In this document: one piece after another, positions 43,724 to 52,000 of the stretch | Position numbering within the stretch: the stretch's first letter is position 1 | Layout: the number at the start of each line of letters is the position of its first letter | Assembly (NCBI RefSeq): GCF_001418205.1 | Contig: NZ_LIQF01000009.1 | Location: 1 to 64,000 of the forward strand | Length of the DNA stretch: 64,000 nucleotides | From: Marinomonas fungiae | GTDB lineage: Bacteria; Pseudomonadota; Gammaproteobacteria; Pseudomonadales; Marinomonadaceae | Direction of reading: 5' to 3' | Translations under genes and position numbers: made by a program | Notes under the pieces: model-generated | The model's input: only the letters and a program-made list of their open reading frames with translations | Database searches by the model: none | What the model was told of the DNA's origin: nothing

Positions 43724-44985
43724 TGATGTATAAGAAGCTTATTTGCTCACTGTTAGTGACTTCCGCTGTATGGACTGCAACTCCAGTATTGGCTGAGCCA
43801 GTAAAAATTGACGGTTTAGCAGCAATCGTGGACTCACGTCCGATCTTAGATAGCGACGTCAGAACGCGCTTTCAGGTAGTAAAAGACCGTGTCCCCGGTG
43901 GCGTTTTGACGACGACCATCCATCGTCAAATCGTTACCCAACTGATTGATGAAGCCTTGCAGGTCAACTACGCTCGTAAGCAAGGTATTCGCGCCAGCTC
44001 ACAGGAAGTCGATTCGGCGATTCTAACGGTGGCGGGTAACTTCCAGACAGATTTGGAAGGGCTGAAGCGAATGCTAGCGGGCCAAGGGGTCGATTACAGC
44101 ACCTACCGTCAGCAAATTGAAAATGAAATCCTGATCAGTAAAGCACGCCAACAAGTGGCACAATCACGCATTTCCGTTACTGAGCAAGAAATCGACGATT
44201 ATCTGCAAGGCCAAGCGGCCAATGGGCAGAACCAAGCCGAGTTCCGCCTACGCCACCTTGTAGTGCGAGCAACGGATGTAGCGGAAGCTCGCGCAAAAAT
44301 CGAAGCCATTGCTAGCCAAATTCACTCTGAGCAAGACTTTATCAACCAAGCCATTGCAAATTCAGAAGGCCAATTCGCCATTCAAGGTGGTGATCTAGGG
44401 TGGCGCAAAGCCAATGAACTGCCGCGCTTATTCACTCAAGCCATCAACACCCAACCACAAGGCACACTGATTGGTCCATTGCAAAGTAATGCTGGTTTCC
44501 ACTTATTGTGGGTAGTGGATAAACGTGCGAAAGACGTCGCCATCCAGAAACAAACGAAGGTTAGCCACCTACTGCTTCGTCCCAATGAAATCCGTAACGA
44601 CGAACAAACGAAAGCCTTGGCAGAGCAACTCTACAACCGCCTAAAAAATGGTGCTGACTTTGCCAGCATTGCCCGCGAATACAGTGAAGACCAAGGCTCA
44701 ACCCTTCAAGGTGGTGATCTAGGTTGGGTGACGCCTGGAACTATGGTGCCGGAATTTGAGAGCAAAATGGACCAAACAGCCGTTGGTCAAATCAGCCAAC
44801 CATTCCGCTCACAATTCGGTTGGCACATTTTAGAAGTCGATGGCCGTCGTCAAAATGACATCAGTGATCAAGTAAAACGACGCAATGCTGAGCGCGCTAT
44901 TATGACCCAAAAACAGGACTTTGTGCTGGATAACTGGTTATCCGAATTACGCGCAGATGCCTTTATTGATCGTAAAGGCGAGTAA
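43723..44985 (+). CDS. surA: Periplasmic peptidyl-prolyl isomerase and chaperone SurA
   Basis: 420 aa chaperone for outer-membrane proteins, including LptD. Signal peptide (cleavage after PVLA, about 24), N-terminal chaperone domain (about 25-165), two parvulin PPIC domains (about 170-275 and 282-385; each has GDLGW with a preceding GG) and a short C-terminal helix. The ATG overlaps the lptD stop by 1 nt; a second ATG follows immediately. Normal length and order. Confidence 0.96.
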   Translation: MMYKKLICSLLVTSAVWTATPVLAEPVKIDGLAAIVDSRPILDSDVRTRFQVVKDRVPGGVLTTTIHRQIVTQLIDEALQVNYARKQGIRASSQEVDSAILTVAGNFQTDLEGLKRMLAGQGVDYSTYRQQIENEILISKARQQVAQSRISVTEQEIDDYLQGQAANGQNQAEFRLRHLVVRATDVAEARAKIEAIASQIHSEQDFINQAIANSEGQFAIQGGDLGWRKANELPRLFTQAINTQPQGTLIGPLQSNAGFHLLWVVDKRAKDVAIQKQTKVSHLLLRPNEIRNDEQTKALAEQLYNRLKNGADFASIAREYSEDQGSTLQGGDLGWVTPGTMVPEFESKMDQTAVGQISQPFRSQFGWHILEVDGRRQNDISDQVKRRNAERAIMTQKQDFVLDNWLSELRADAFIDRKGE

Positions 44986-45001
44986 GCTTTAGGAGAGAAA
45001 T

Positions 45002-45994
45002 GTGAGTCCACGTATTGCCATCACTTCTGGTGAACCGGCTGGTATTGGCCCAGATATTATCCTGTCTGCGTTGCAAGATAACTTCGCCGCGCAACTTGTG
45101 GTGGTGGGCGACCCTGAGCTGTTCCGCCAACGCGCTAAACAGCTGGGTCTAGCGCTGAACATTAAGGTCTGCAACAACCTTTCAGAGTTAACGGATCATC
45201 AAGCGGGTGAGGTACAAATCTTGCCAACACCATTGAGCGCCGAGGTTGAATGCGGACAGCTGAATGTAGCGAATGCTCCTTATGTGCTAGAAACACTCCG
45301 TATCACCGGCCAAGGTTGCTTGGATGGCAACTTTGATGCAGTGGTGACACCGCCAGTTCATAAAGGTGTGTTGTGTGAAACGGGGGTACATTTCTCTGGT
45401 CATACGGAGTTTTTCCAAGACCTATGCAACAGCCCGCAAGTGGTCATGATGCTGGCGAGCCAAGCCATGCGTGTGGCCTTGGTGACAACGCACTTACCGT
45501 TAAAAGACATTCCTGCGGCGATCACGCCAGAGACGCTCAAAACGGTCACCCGTGCCTTGCACCACGACCTAAAAACGCGCTTTGGCTGTGACGAACCGCG
45601 CATTCTTGTGTGTGGTTTAAACCCCCATGCAGGCGAGGACGGTCACTTGGGTCGTGAAGAAATCGAAGTAATCAACCCGACCCTAGAGGAGCTTCGCCAA
45701 GAAGGCATCAAACTGATCGGCCCACTCCCGGCCGACACCTTGTTCCAAAATAAATATCTAGAGCAAGCCGACTGTGTGTTGGCCATGTATCACGATCAAG
45801 GCCTACCTGTGTTAAAGTATTCCGGATTTGGCAATGCGGTGAACATCACCCTTGGCCTACCGATTATCCGAACTTCCGTTGATCACGGAACGGCTCTCGA
45901 TCTTGCGGGAACCGGACAAGCGAGTGATGGCAGCTTAAAAGTTGCCATTGAAAATGCTATCACCATGGCAACAAACGCCCAAAAAAGACATTAA
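45002..45994 (+). CDS. pdxA: 4-hydroxythreonine-4-phosphate dehydrogenase
   Basis: Pyridoxal phosphate synthesis enzyme (330 aa). N-terminal ITSGEPAGIGPDI, metal-binding histidines in SGHTEFFQDL, CGLNPHAGEDGHLG and CVLAMYHDQGLPV, and the end VDHGTALDLAGTG. It starts with GTG at 45002: AGGAGAG lies 6-11 bp upstream, and the overlapping ATG is out of frame. A GTG start for an essential-type cofactor gene limits expression slightly. Confidence 0.95.
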   Translation: MSPRIAITSGEPAGIGPDIILSALQDNFAAQLVVVGDPELFRQRAKQLGLALNIKVCNNLSELTDHQAGEVQILPTPLSAEVECGQLNVANAPYVLETLRITGQGCLDGNFDAVVTPPVHKGVLCETGVHFSGHTEFFQDLCNSPQVVMMLASQAMRVALVTTHLPLKDIPAAITPETLKTVTRALHHDLKTRFGCDEPRILVCGLNPHAGEDGHLGREEIEVINPTLEELRQEGIKLIGPLPADTLFQNKYLEQADCVLAMYHDQGLPVLKYSGFGNAVNITLGLPIIRTSVDHGTALDLAGTGQASDGSLKVAIENAITMATNAQKRH

Positions 45995-46789
45995 ATGAGC
46001 AAATCACATCCCCACAAAGCCCGTAAACGCTTTGGCCAAAACTTTCTACATGATATGGGCATTATTCGCCGTATCGTTGCATGCATCGCCCCAAAAGAAG
46101 GCCAACGTATCGTTGAGATCGGCCCGGGTAAAGGTGCATTAACTGAAGGCATTATCAGTGTCACCAAACGCATGGATGTGGTGGAACTTGACCGTGACTT
46201 GATTCCGATCTTGCGCGTTAACTTATTCCGTTACCCAGAGCTGAATGTACACGAAGCCGACGCGATGAAGTTCGACTTCGAAAGCCTAGCCACAGAAGGC
46301 AACATCCGTGTCGTCGGCAACTTGCCATACAATATCTCTACACCATTGATTTTCCACTTATTAAGCTTTGCTGAGAAAATTGATGACATGCACTTTATGC
46401 TGCAAAAAGAAGTCGTAGATCGCCTTGCCGCACGTCCAGGGGATAACTTATATGGACGTCTAAGCGTCATGGCACAATATTATTGCCGTGTTGAATCACT
46501 ATTTATCGTGGGGCCAGATTCGTTCGATCCACCACCGAAAGTAGACTCAGCGATTGTACGCATGGTGCCACACAAGACGCTTCCTTTTGTCGCAAGTGAC
46601 CTTAAGATGCTAGAAGACATGGTTCGCATTGGCTTCCAGCAACGCCGCAAAACTCTGCGTAATAACTACAAGGGCGTCCTGAACGACGAAGACTTCGCAG
46701 CATTGGGTATTGATCCATCATTGCGCCCAGAGCGTTTAGACGTAGAAGACTTTGTCAATATTGCCAATCATGTGAGTAAAAGGGACTAA
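45995..46789 (+). CDS. rsmA: 16S rRNA dimethyladenosine transferase (KsgA)
   Basis: Dimethylates A1518 and A1519 (E. coli numbering) of 16S rRNA. 264 aa; ARKRFGQNFLHD at the N-terminus, SAM-binding VEIGPGKGALTEG (about 39-51), and the catalytic NLPYNIS motif (about 107-113). The start abuts the pdxA stop. Typical order surA-pdxA-rsmA-apaG-apaH. Confidence 0.97.
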   Translation: MSKSHPHKARKRFGQNFLHDMGIIRRIVACIAPKEGQRIVEIGPGKGALTEGIISVTKRMDVVELDRDLIPILRVNLFRYPELNVHEADAMKFDFESLATEGNIRVVGNLPYNISTPLIFHLLSFAEKIDDMHFMLQKEVVDRLAARPGDNLYGRLSVMAQYYCRVESLFIVGPDSFDPPPKVDSAIVRMVPHKTLPFVASDLKMLEDMVRIGFQQRRKTLRNNYKGVLNDEDFAALGIDPSLRPERLDVEDFVNIANHVSKRD

Positions 46790-46791
46790 GC

Positions 46792-47169
46792 ATGCAGTCA
46801 GAGCACGATATCGTGGTCACCGTCCGTACCGAGTATCTAGAAGAGCAATCAACGCCCGAAGACGATCGTTATGTGTTTGCTTATCACATCACTATCACCA
46901 ACTGTGGTACGGAATCTGCAAAGTTATTATCACGTCATTGGATCATTACCAATGGCAATGAGAAGGTACAGGAAGTAAAAGGCGCTGGTGTCATCGGTGA
47001 ATACCCCTATCTAGCACCGGGTGACTCATACGATTATAGCAGTGGCACCGTACTTGAAACCGTGGTTGGTGTGATGCATGGTAGCTACCGTTTTTTAAGT
47101 GATGACGGCACGGAATTTGATGCGCCCATCGCGCCTTTCACGTTAGCGGTGCCTAATCAAGTTCATTAA
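46792..47169 (+). CDS. apaG: ApaG protein
   Basis: 125 aa single-domain immunoglobulin-like fold. Signature: YVFAYHITITNCG, LLSRHWIITN, VKGAGVIGEYPYLAPGDSY and MHGSYRFLSDDG. Role unknown in detail, linked to the apaGH/ksgA cluster; 2 bp after rsmA and 8 bp before apaH. Normal length. Confidence 0.95.
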   Translation: MQSEHDIVVTVRTEYLEEQSTPEDDRYVFAYHITITNCGTESAKLLSRHWIITNGNEKVQEVKGAGVIGEYPYLAPGDSYDYSSGTVLETVVGVMHGSYRFLSDDGTEFDAPIAPFTLAVPNQVH

Positions 47170-47177
47170 GGTTTACT

Positions 47178-47993
47178 ATGTCTACCTACGTTATTGGTGA
47201 CTTACAGGGCTGCTTTACGCCACTGTTAAAATTGCTTGAGCAAATTCAATACGACCCCGATGCGGACTCCCTTTGGTTCGCAGGTGATCTAATCAACCGC
47301 GGCACAGAGTGTTTACAAACCTTGCGTTTCGTCAGTTCACTCGGCGCTAAAGCAAAAGTGGTCTTAGGTAATCACGACTTGCATTTATTAGCGGTAGCCC
47401 ATGGCTTTGCAACGTTAAAGCGCGGCGATACCCTGCTGAACATTCTGCAAGCCAGTGATCGTGATGAGCTAATGGAATGGCTACGCCAGCAACCCCTGTG
47501 CCATTATGACCCCGACTTTAAGGTCATCATGACCCATGCAGGCGTACCCCCATGCTGGGATATTGAGCAGACACTACGCCTCAGTCGCGAAGTTGAATCG
47601 GTGCTGCGCTCAGACCAGCTAGAGGAATTTCTTCAGGTCATGTATGGTAATAAGCCGGATACGTGGTCAGAAGACCTTACTGGTATGGATCGCCTACGTG
47701 CGATCACCAACTATCTGACCCGTATGCGTTTTTGTCGTGCTGATAGCAAACTGGATTTAAAATCAAAAGAAGGTCCAGCGACCGCTCGTAAAGGTTACGC
47801 CCCCTGGTTCTTACAACCAAGTAAATTGCCACAAGAAACACGCGTGGTGTTTGGCCACTGGGCAGCACTTGAAGGCATTACCAATACACCTAACATCTAC
47901 GCATTAGATACTGGGTGTGTTTGGGGTGGCGCCTTGACTGCCTTGAGACTGGACGATAACCAGCGCTTTAGCACTCCCTGTAACTTAGCCTGA
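47178..47993 (+). CDS. apaH: Bis(5'-nucleosyl)-tetraphosphatase, symmetrical
   Basis: Hydrolyses Ap4A to two ADP. 271 aa calcineurin-like phosphoesterase: GDLQGCF (about 7-13), WFAGDLINRG, LGNHDLHLLA and MTHAGVPP supply the metal-binding residues, with VFGHWAALEG near the end. Follows apaG in the usual order. Confidence 0.96.
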   Translation: MSTYVIGDLQGCFTPLLKLLEQIQYDPDADSLWFAGDLINRGTECLQTLRFVSSLGAKAKVVLGNHDLHLLAVAHGFATLKRGDTLLNILQASDRDELMEWLRQQPLCHYDPDFKVIMTHAGVPPCWDIEQTLRLSREVESVLRSDQLEEFLQVMYGNKPDTWSEDLTGMDRLRAITNYLTRMRFCRADSKLDLKSKEGPATARKGYAPWFLQPSKLPQETRVVFGHWAALEGITNTPNIYALDTGCVWGGALTALRLDDNQRFSTPCNLA

Positions 47994-48000
47994 GAGAACC

Positions 48001-48318
48001 ATGAGCACTTATTCTTGTATTGATATTAATGACGCCCTTCCAATTATTGAAAACGCAGTTGTGGTCGATATCCGCGACGAAGCTAGTTTTCAATCAAGCC
48101 ATATGAACTCTGCGATCAACTTGAACAATGATAATGTTCAAGCATTTATTGCTAGCACTAATAAAAGCGTTCCTGTAATCGTTTGCTGCTATCACGGTAA
48201 TAGCAGTAAAGGCGCCGCTGAATTTTTAGCTAGCCAAGGGTTTGAAGAAGTTTATTCGCTAAATGGCGGCTTTAGTCAGTGGAGCGCCATGTACCCAGAT
48301 CAGTGCGAACAAGGCTAA
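48001..48318 (+). CDS. glpE: Thiosulfate sulfurtransferase (single-domain rhodanese)
   Basis: 105 aa rhodanese. The active-site loop CYHGNSSKG begins with the persulfide cysteine C63 and is the standard GlpE loop; preceding VVVDIRDEASF is the usual first motif. Moves sulfur from thiosulfate to cyanide or thioredoxin-type acceptors in vitro. Seven bp after apaH and 3 bp before cca, so part of the same run. Confidence 0.93.
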   Translation: MSTYSCIDINDALPIIENAVVVDIRDEASFQSSHMNSAINLNNDNVQAFIASTNKSVPVIVCCYHGNSSKGAAEFLASQGFEEVYSLNGGFSQWSAMYPDQCEQG

Positions 48319-48321
48319 TCG

Positions 48322-49407
48322 ATGCAACACGAGCAAAGCGTATTCTTAGTCGGTGGAGCGGTTCGCGATGAACTGCTCGGCCTTCCGGTAAAGGACCGAG
48401 ATTGGGTGGTCACAGGTAGCACACCTGAGCAAATGCTGGCGCAAGGCTATCAACAAGTTGGCAAACAGTTCCCTGTATTTTTACATCCTCAGACCAAAGA
48501 AGAATACGCCCTAGCCCGTAAAGAACGAAAGCAAGGTGTCGGTTATACCGGCTTTGTCTGCGACTTTGCTCCGGATATTCGTTTGGAAGAAGACCTAGAG
48601 CGCCGCGACCTTACCATCAACGCCATCGCCAAAAGTAATGATGACCGTTTGATCGATCCCTTTAATGGCCAACAAGATTTACGAGATCGCATCCTGCGTC
48701 ACGTCTCGGAAGCTTTTGTTGAAGACCCTCTTCGGGTATTGCGGGTGGCACGTTTTATGGCCCGCTTTGCAAACTTTGGCTTTCAGATTGCACCAGAAAC
48801 CAAGGCTTTAATGACAGAGATCGCGAGCTCTGGTGAACTAGACAGCCTGACGCCAGAACGAGTCTGGCGAGAAACGGAAAATGCACTACAAAGTCCAACC
48901 GCTCATGTGTATTTCGATGTCTTAGCCGAAGTTGGCGCTTTATCCCATCTGTTCCCTAAACTGGAATACCAAACACAGGTGTTCGCAAAAGATTGGGACA
49001 AGCACGCACGCTGGAGCTTGATCACAGCGCACACCCCTATTGTCGCGTTAGCAGAGTTAAATGCGCATTTGCGCGCGCCTAATCAATTCTGCTGGTTTAG
49101 TGAGCAAAGCCGTCTCTTTGTCGAGGCAAACCCATTGCCATTACCCGCCACTGTTTGGGAGCCTTGGTTAACCAGTGTCGCGGCAATCAAAAAGCCACAA
49201 CCTTTTGAGAAGCTGGTCAGTATTCTCGCCCATTTAACACAAACTGATGTGGAACATTGGTTAGCCCTGCGCACGGGGATCGCTAAGATCAACGCTCAGG
49301 TGCTGATTAAGCAGGGGTACAGTGGTGCGGAGTTGGGACAAGCATTAAAGCAAACGCGAATTGAAGCCCTCGAAGGGCTTAGCAATCCGCTGCTGCTAAA
49401 AGGCTAA
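48322..49407 (+). CDS. cca: CCA-adding tRNA nucleotidyltransferase, without recognisable HD domain
   Basis: Builds or repairs the CCA end of tRNA. 361 aa; the catalytic half is very close to E. coli Cca: [20 protein letters not shown] (about 9-28) with the DxD metal residues, [16 protein letters not shown] (about 89-104), and [16 protein letters not shown]. After about residue 215 the sequence departs: the HD phosphohydrolase segment found in E. coli-type Cca (about 412 aa) is missing, replaced by a shorter stretch with no H...HD...D pattern, then a recognisable C-terminal tail. CCA addition should be kept, while the phosphatase and phosphodiesterase activities should be lost. Confidence 0.93.
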   Translation: MQHEQSVFLVGGAVRDELLGLPVKDRDWVVTGSTPEQMLAQGYQQVGKQFPVFLHPQTKEEYALARKERKQGVGYTGFVCDFAPDIRLEEDLERRDLTINAIAKSNDDRLIDPFNGQQDLRDRILRHVSEAFVEDPLRVLRVARFMARFANFGFQIAPETKALMTEIASSGELDSLTPERVWRETENALQSPTAHVYFDVLAEVGALSHLFPKLEYQTQVFAKDWDKHARWSLITAHTPIVALAELNAHLRAPNQFCWFSEQSRLFVEANPLPLPATVWEPWLTSVAAIKKPQPFEKLVSILAHLTQTDVEHWLALRTGIAKINAQVLIKQGYSGAELGQALKQTRIEALEGLSNPLLLKG

Positions 49408-49412
49408 CTAAA

Positions 49413-49766
49413 CTAAGCGCTACGACGAATTTTCACCCCAACAGCGCGAGCAGAAGGCACTGCACCGGGTTTACGTAACGTCATAGTGATTGTGGTGAGA
49501 CCAAAGCGATCAATCAGCACCGCACACAAACGCTCTGCCAAGGTTTCGATTAGCTCAAATTGGTGCTCTTTACAGAACCCCACAATGGCATTGGAAATCG
49601 CTTCATAATCCAGTGTTTTATTGATGTCGTCATTTGCTGCTGGTACACGATTGTCGTGCTCCATTTCAATATCAAACACCAACTCTTGCCAGATTACCTT
49701 TTCCCATTCGTATACACCGATGACAGCTTTTGTGTGGAGACCTTCAATAAAAACGATGTCCTGCAT
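49413..49766 (-). CDS. folB: Dihydroneopterin aldolase
   Basis: Folate pathway enzyme (117 aa). DIVFIEGLHTKAVIGVYEWE at the N-terminus, ETLAERLCAVLIDRFG in the middle and a lysine in LRKPGAVPSA expected at the active site. The start lies 2 bp after the tsaD stop, so it is translationally close to it. Convergent with cca; no strong terminator lies in the tiny gap. Confidence 0.93.
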   Translation of the reverse strand: MQDIVFIEGLHTKAVIGVYEWEKVIWQELVFDIEMEHDNRVPAANDDINKTLDYEAISNAIVGFCKEHQFELIETLAERLCAVLIDRFGLTTITMTLRKPGAVPSARAVGVKIRRSA

Positions 49767-49768
49767 AC

Positions 49769-50809
49769 TTAAATTTCCTCGTTAATATCAGGCAAATCCG
49801 CTAGCGGCCAGCGCGCTCGGATGGATAGATTAAGCGGCGAATGCTGCCCAGCAAGCAAACGTTGAGCCCCCGCATAAGCGATCATGGCACCGTTATCGGT
49901 ACAGAACTCAGGGCGCGCATAAAATACACTGGAGTTAATTTTTGCCAATTGAATCTCCAACTGGCTTTGCAAACGTTTATTGGCACTGACACCACCGGCA
50001 ATGATCAATTGCTTTAGGCCTTCTTGTTCCAACGCGCGGCGACATTTAATTACCAAGGTATCTACTATCGCTTGTTCGAACGCTAAAGCAATATCAGCCT
50101 GAAATTGATCATTAAAAGCATCACGATCCAGAGCATCGTGCACTGCCGTTAAAAATGCGGTTTTCAAGCCACTGAAGCTAAAATCCAAACCTGGACGATC
50201 GGTCATTGGTCGCGGAAACTTAATGCCTGCATCAGGGTTGCCATCTTGCGCTAGCTTAGCGATATAAGGGCCGCCTGGGTAAGGCAAGCCAATCATCTTC
50301 GCGGCTTTATCAAAGGCTTCACCCGCCGCATCGTCTAAAGATTGACCTAGTAGTTTGTACTGTCCAATGGCATCTACGCGCACTAACTGGGTGTGCCCCC
50401 CCGAAACCAGTAACGCAATAAAGGGCATTTTCGGCTGTTTTTCTTCTAACATCGGCGCCAACAAATGACCTTCCATATGGTGCACGCCCAAAGCTGGAAT
50501 GCCTAATGCGTAGGCCATGGAACGACCAATGGTAGCACCAGCCATTAAGGCCCCTACTAACCCCGGTCCGGATGTGTAAGCCACCGCATCCAAATCCGAT
50601 TTTTTTAGATTGGCATCCGCAAGCACTTCATCAATCAAAGGTAAGGTTTTACGCACGTGGTCGCGCGATGCTAATTCTGGCACAACACCACCATACTCGG
50701 CATGCTGTGCAATTTGAGTGTAAATCTTGTGCGTCAGAAGACCTTTTTCCGTATCGTAAATGGCGATACCGGTTTCATCACAAGATGTCTCTAAGCCTAA
50801 AACTTTCAT
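49769..50809 (-). CDS. tsaD: tRNA threonylcarbamoyltransferase TsaD
   Basis: Transfers threonylcarbamoyl to A37 of ANN-decoding tRNAs with TsaB/TsaE. 346 aa ASKHA-fold protein; metal-binding histidines in [12 protein letters not shown] (about 110-121), [11 protein letters not shown], and [12 protein letters not shown]. Near the C-terminus [16 protein letters not shown] is typical. Divergent from rpsU, the classic gammaproteobacterial arrangement. Confidence 0.97.
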   Translation of the reverse strand: MKVLGLETSCDETGIAIYDTEKGLLTHKIYTQIAQHAEYGGVVPELASRDHVRKTLPLIDEVLADANLKKSDLDAVAYTSGPGLVGALMAGATIGRSMAYALGIPALGVHHMEGHLLAPMLEEKQPKMPFIALLVSGGHTQLVRVDAIGQYKLLGQSLDDAAGEAFDKAAKMIGLPYPGGPYIAKLAQDGNPDAGIKFPRPMTDRPGLDFSFSGLKTAFLTAVHDALDRDAFNDQFQADIALAFEQAIVDTLVIKCRRALEQEGLKQLIIAGGVSANKRLQSQLEIQLAKINSSVFYARPEFCTDNGAMIAYAGAQRLLAGQHSPLNLSIRARWPLADLPDINEEI

Positions 50810-51188
50810 GGTATTCCTACGCTATTCGCTAATGCTGGGCATTGTACCTCAAACTGTTTGGACAACGTAGGCACTATTCGCATCGAAATGCCGGTAAGTT
50901 TGTAAAGCATTAGACAAGGCCGTTCAATTCCTGTACCATGCGGCCCGATTTGATCGTTTATTAAAAGGCAGGTGATTTTTTCCGTCCCTCTCCCTTTAAG
51001 ACTCTACAATTAGAGCTAGGGATCGCTAAGTCAGGGGCACCCAAAGAGAATTTTGTACAATATTTGGGTACACACACTGTGAAAGCCGCACATTACGGCT
51101 CGTACCAATTTATTTTATGTTGAAAAATCGGTATGATTCGCGCCGTTTTGTGTATACAAACGACTAAATTACTTATAGGTAAATAGAT
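50810..51188. promoter_or_regulatory. Divergent control region between tsaD and rpsU
   Basis: 380 bp without a gene. Elements seen: CTCTA-CAAT-TAGAG small hairpin (51002-51015); ACCCAAA (51039-51045) pairing with TTTGGGT (51063-51069) around a TACAAT; AGCCG/CGGCT hairpin (51084-51101); a likely rpsU -10 TATGAT (51132-51137) with a weak -35; and AGGTAA ribosome site for rpsU. The hairpins lie upstream of the -10, so they are more likely to be binding sites or remnants than mRNA structures. Confidence 0.45.
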
Positions 51189-51404
51189 ATGCCAGCAGTT
51201 AAAGTTAAAGATAACGAACCATTTGACATTGCACTACGTCGCTTCAAGCGTTCTTGCGAAAAAGCAGGTATCCTAGCTGAAGTTCGTCGCCGTGAGTGCT
51301 ACGAAAAACCAACTACTCTACGCAAACGCGCTGCAGCTGCTGCTGTTAAGCGTCACGCTAAGAAAGTATCTCGCGAACAGAAGAAATTCCAACGCTTGTA
51401 CTAA
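51189..51404 (+). CDS. rpsU: 30S ribosomal protein S21
   Basis: 71 aa, highly basic. [20 protein letters not shown] and the arginine/lysine-rich C-terminus ending FQRLY are standard for bS21. First gene of the macromolecular-synthesis operon; a strong terminator follows so that most transcripts stop before the primase gene, as in other gammaproteobacteria. Confidence 0.98.
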   Translation: MPAVKVKDNEPFDIALRRFKRSCEKAGILAEVRRRECYEKPTTLRKRAAAAAVKRHAKKVSREQKKFQRLY

Positions 51405-51465
51405 GCAATTGTTGATTGCTTTTCATTAAGCAATACCGATTGCAGTAGAGTGAAAGTTTTACGAT

Positions 51466-51503
51466 AAAAAATCGGCTAGTTGTACAACTAGCCGATTTTT
51501 TTT
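51466..51503 (+). terminator. rpsU terminator
   Basis: AAAATCGGCTAGTTGT / ACAACTAGCCGATTTT, a 16-bp perfect palindrome centred on TGTACA, followed by T-run. It probably lets a minority of transcripts read into yqeY-dnaG-rpoD. It is symmetric and could also act on the opposite strand. Confidence 0.93.
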
Positions 51504-51543
51504 GCTTCAATAACACGATTGCCCATTCCTAAGGAAGACAACC

Positions 51544-51990
51544 ATGTCAGAATTGAAAAAACTAATCTCCGATACCCTTAAAACCGCTATGCGCGCTAAA
51601 GAAAAAGAGCGTGTGACCATCATTCGCTCTATCCAAGCTGAGATCAAACGCGTGGAGGTAGATGAACGCATCGAAGTTGAAGACGACCGTGTATTAGCGA
51701 TTCTGGATAAAATGGTTAAGCAGCGCAAAGACTCCTTCCAGCAATTCACGGACGGTGGTCGTGAAGACTTAGCGGAAGTTGAGAAGAAAGAGATGGAAGT
51801 CATTGCAGAATTCCTACCGCAGCAACTTACCGAAGAAGAAATTACAAACATCGTCAAAGCAGCGATTGCAGAAACAGGTGCTACCAGCATGCAACAAATG
51901 GGTGCAGTAATGGCCATCGTTAAGCCACAGGTTCAAGGCCGCGGCGATATGTCTGTAGTGAGCAAGCAAGTTAAAGCATTGTTAGGCTAA
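51544..51990 (+). CDS. GatB/YqeY family protein
   Basis: 148 aa protein of the GatB_Yqey domain family. Features: AMRAKEKERVTIIRSIQAEI (about 15-34), YxQQ-type helical region KQRKDSFQQFTDGGREDLA and the C-terminal MGAVMAIVKPQVQGRGDMS. It resembles the tail domain of GatB, which interacts with tRNA. Placement between rpsU and dnaG is common in gammaproteobacteria lacking the E. coli arrangement. Function unclear. Confidence 0.93.
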   Translation: MSELKKLISDTLKTAMRAKEKERVTIIRSIQAEIKRVEVDERIEVEDDRVLAILDKMVKQRKDSFQQFTDGGREDLAEVEKKEMEVIAEFLPQQLTEEEITNIVKAAIAETGATSMQQMGAVMAIVKPQVQGRGDMSVVSKQVKALLG

Positions 51991-52000
51991 TACACAGACC

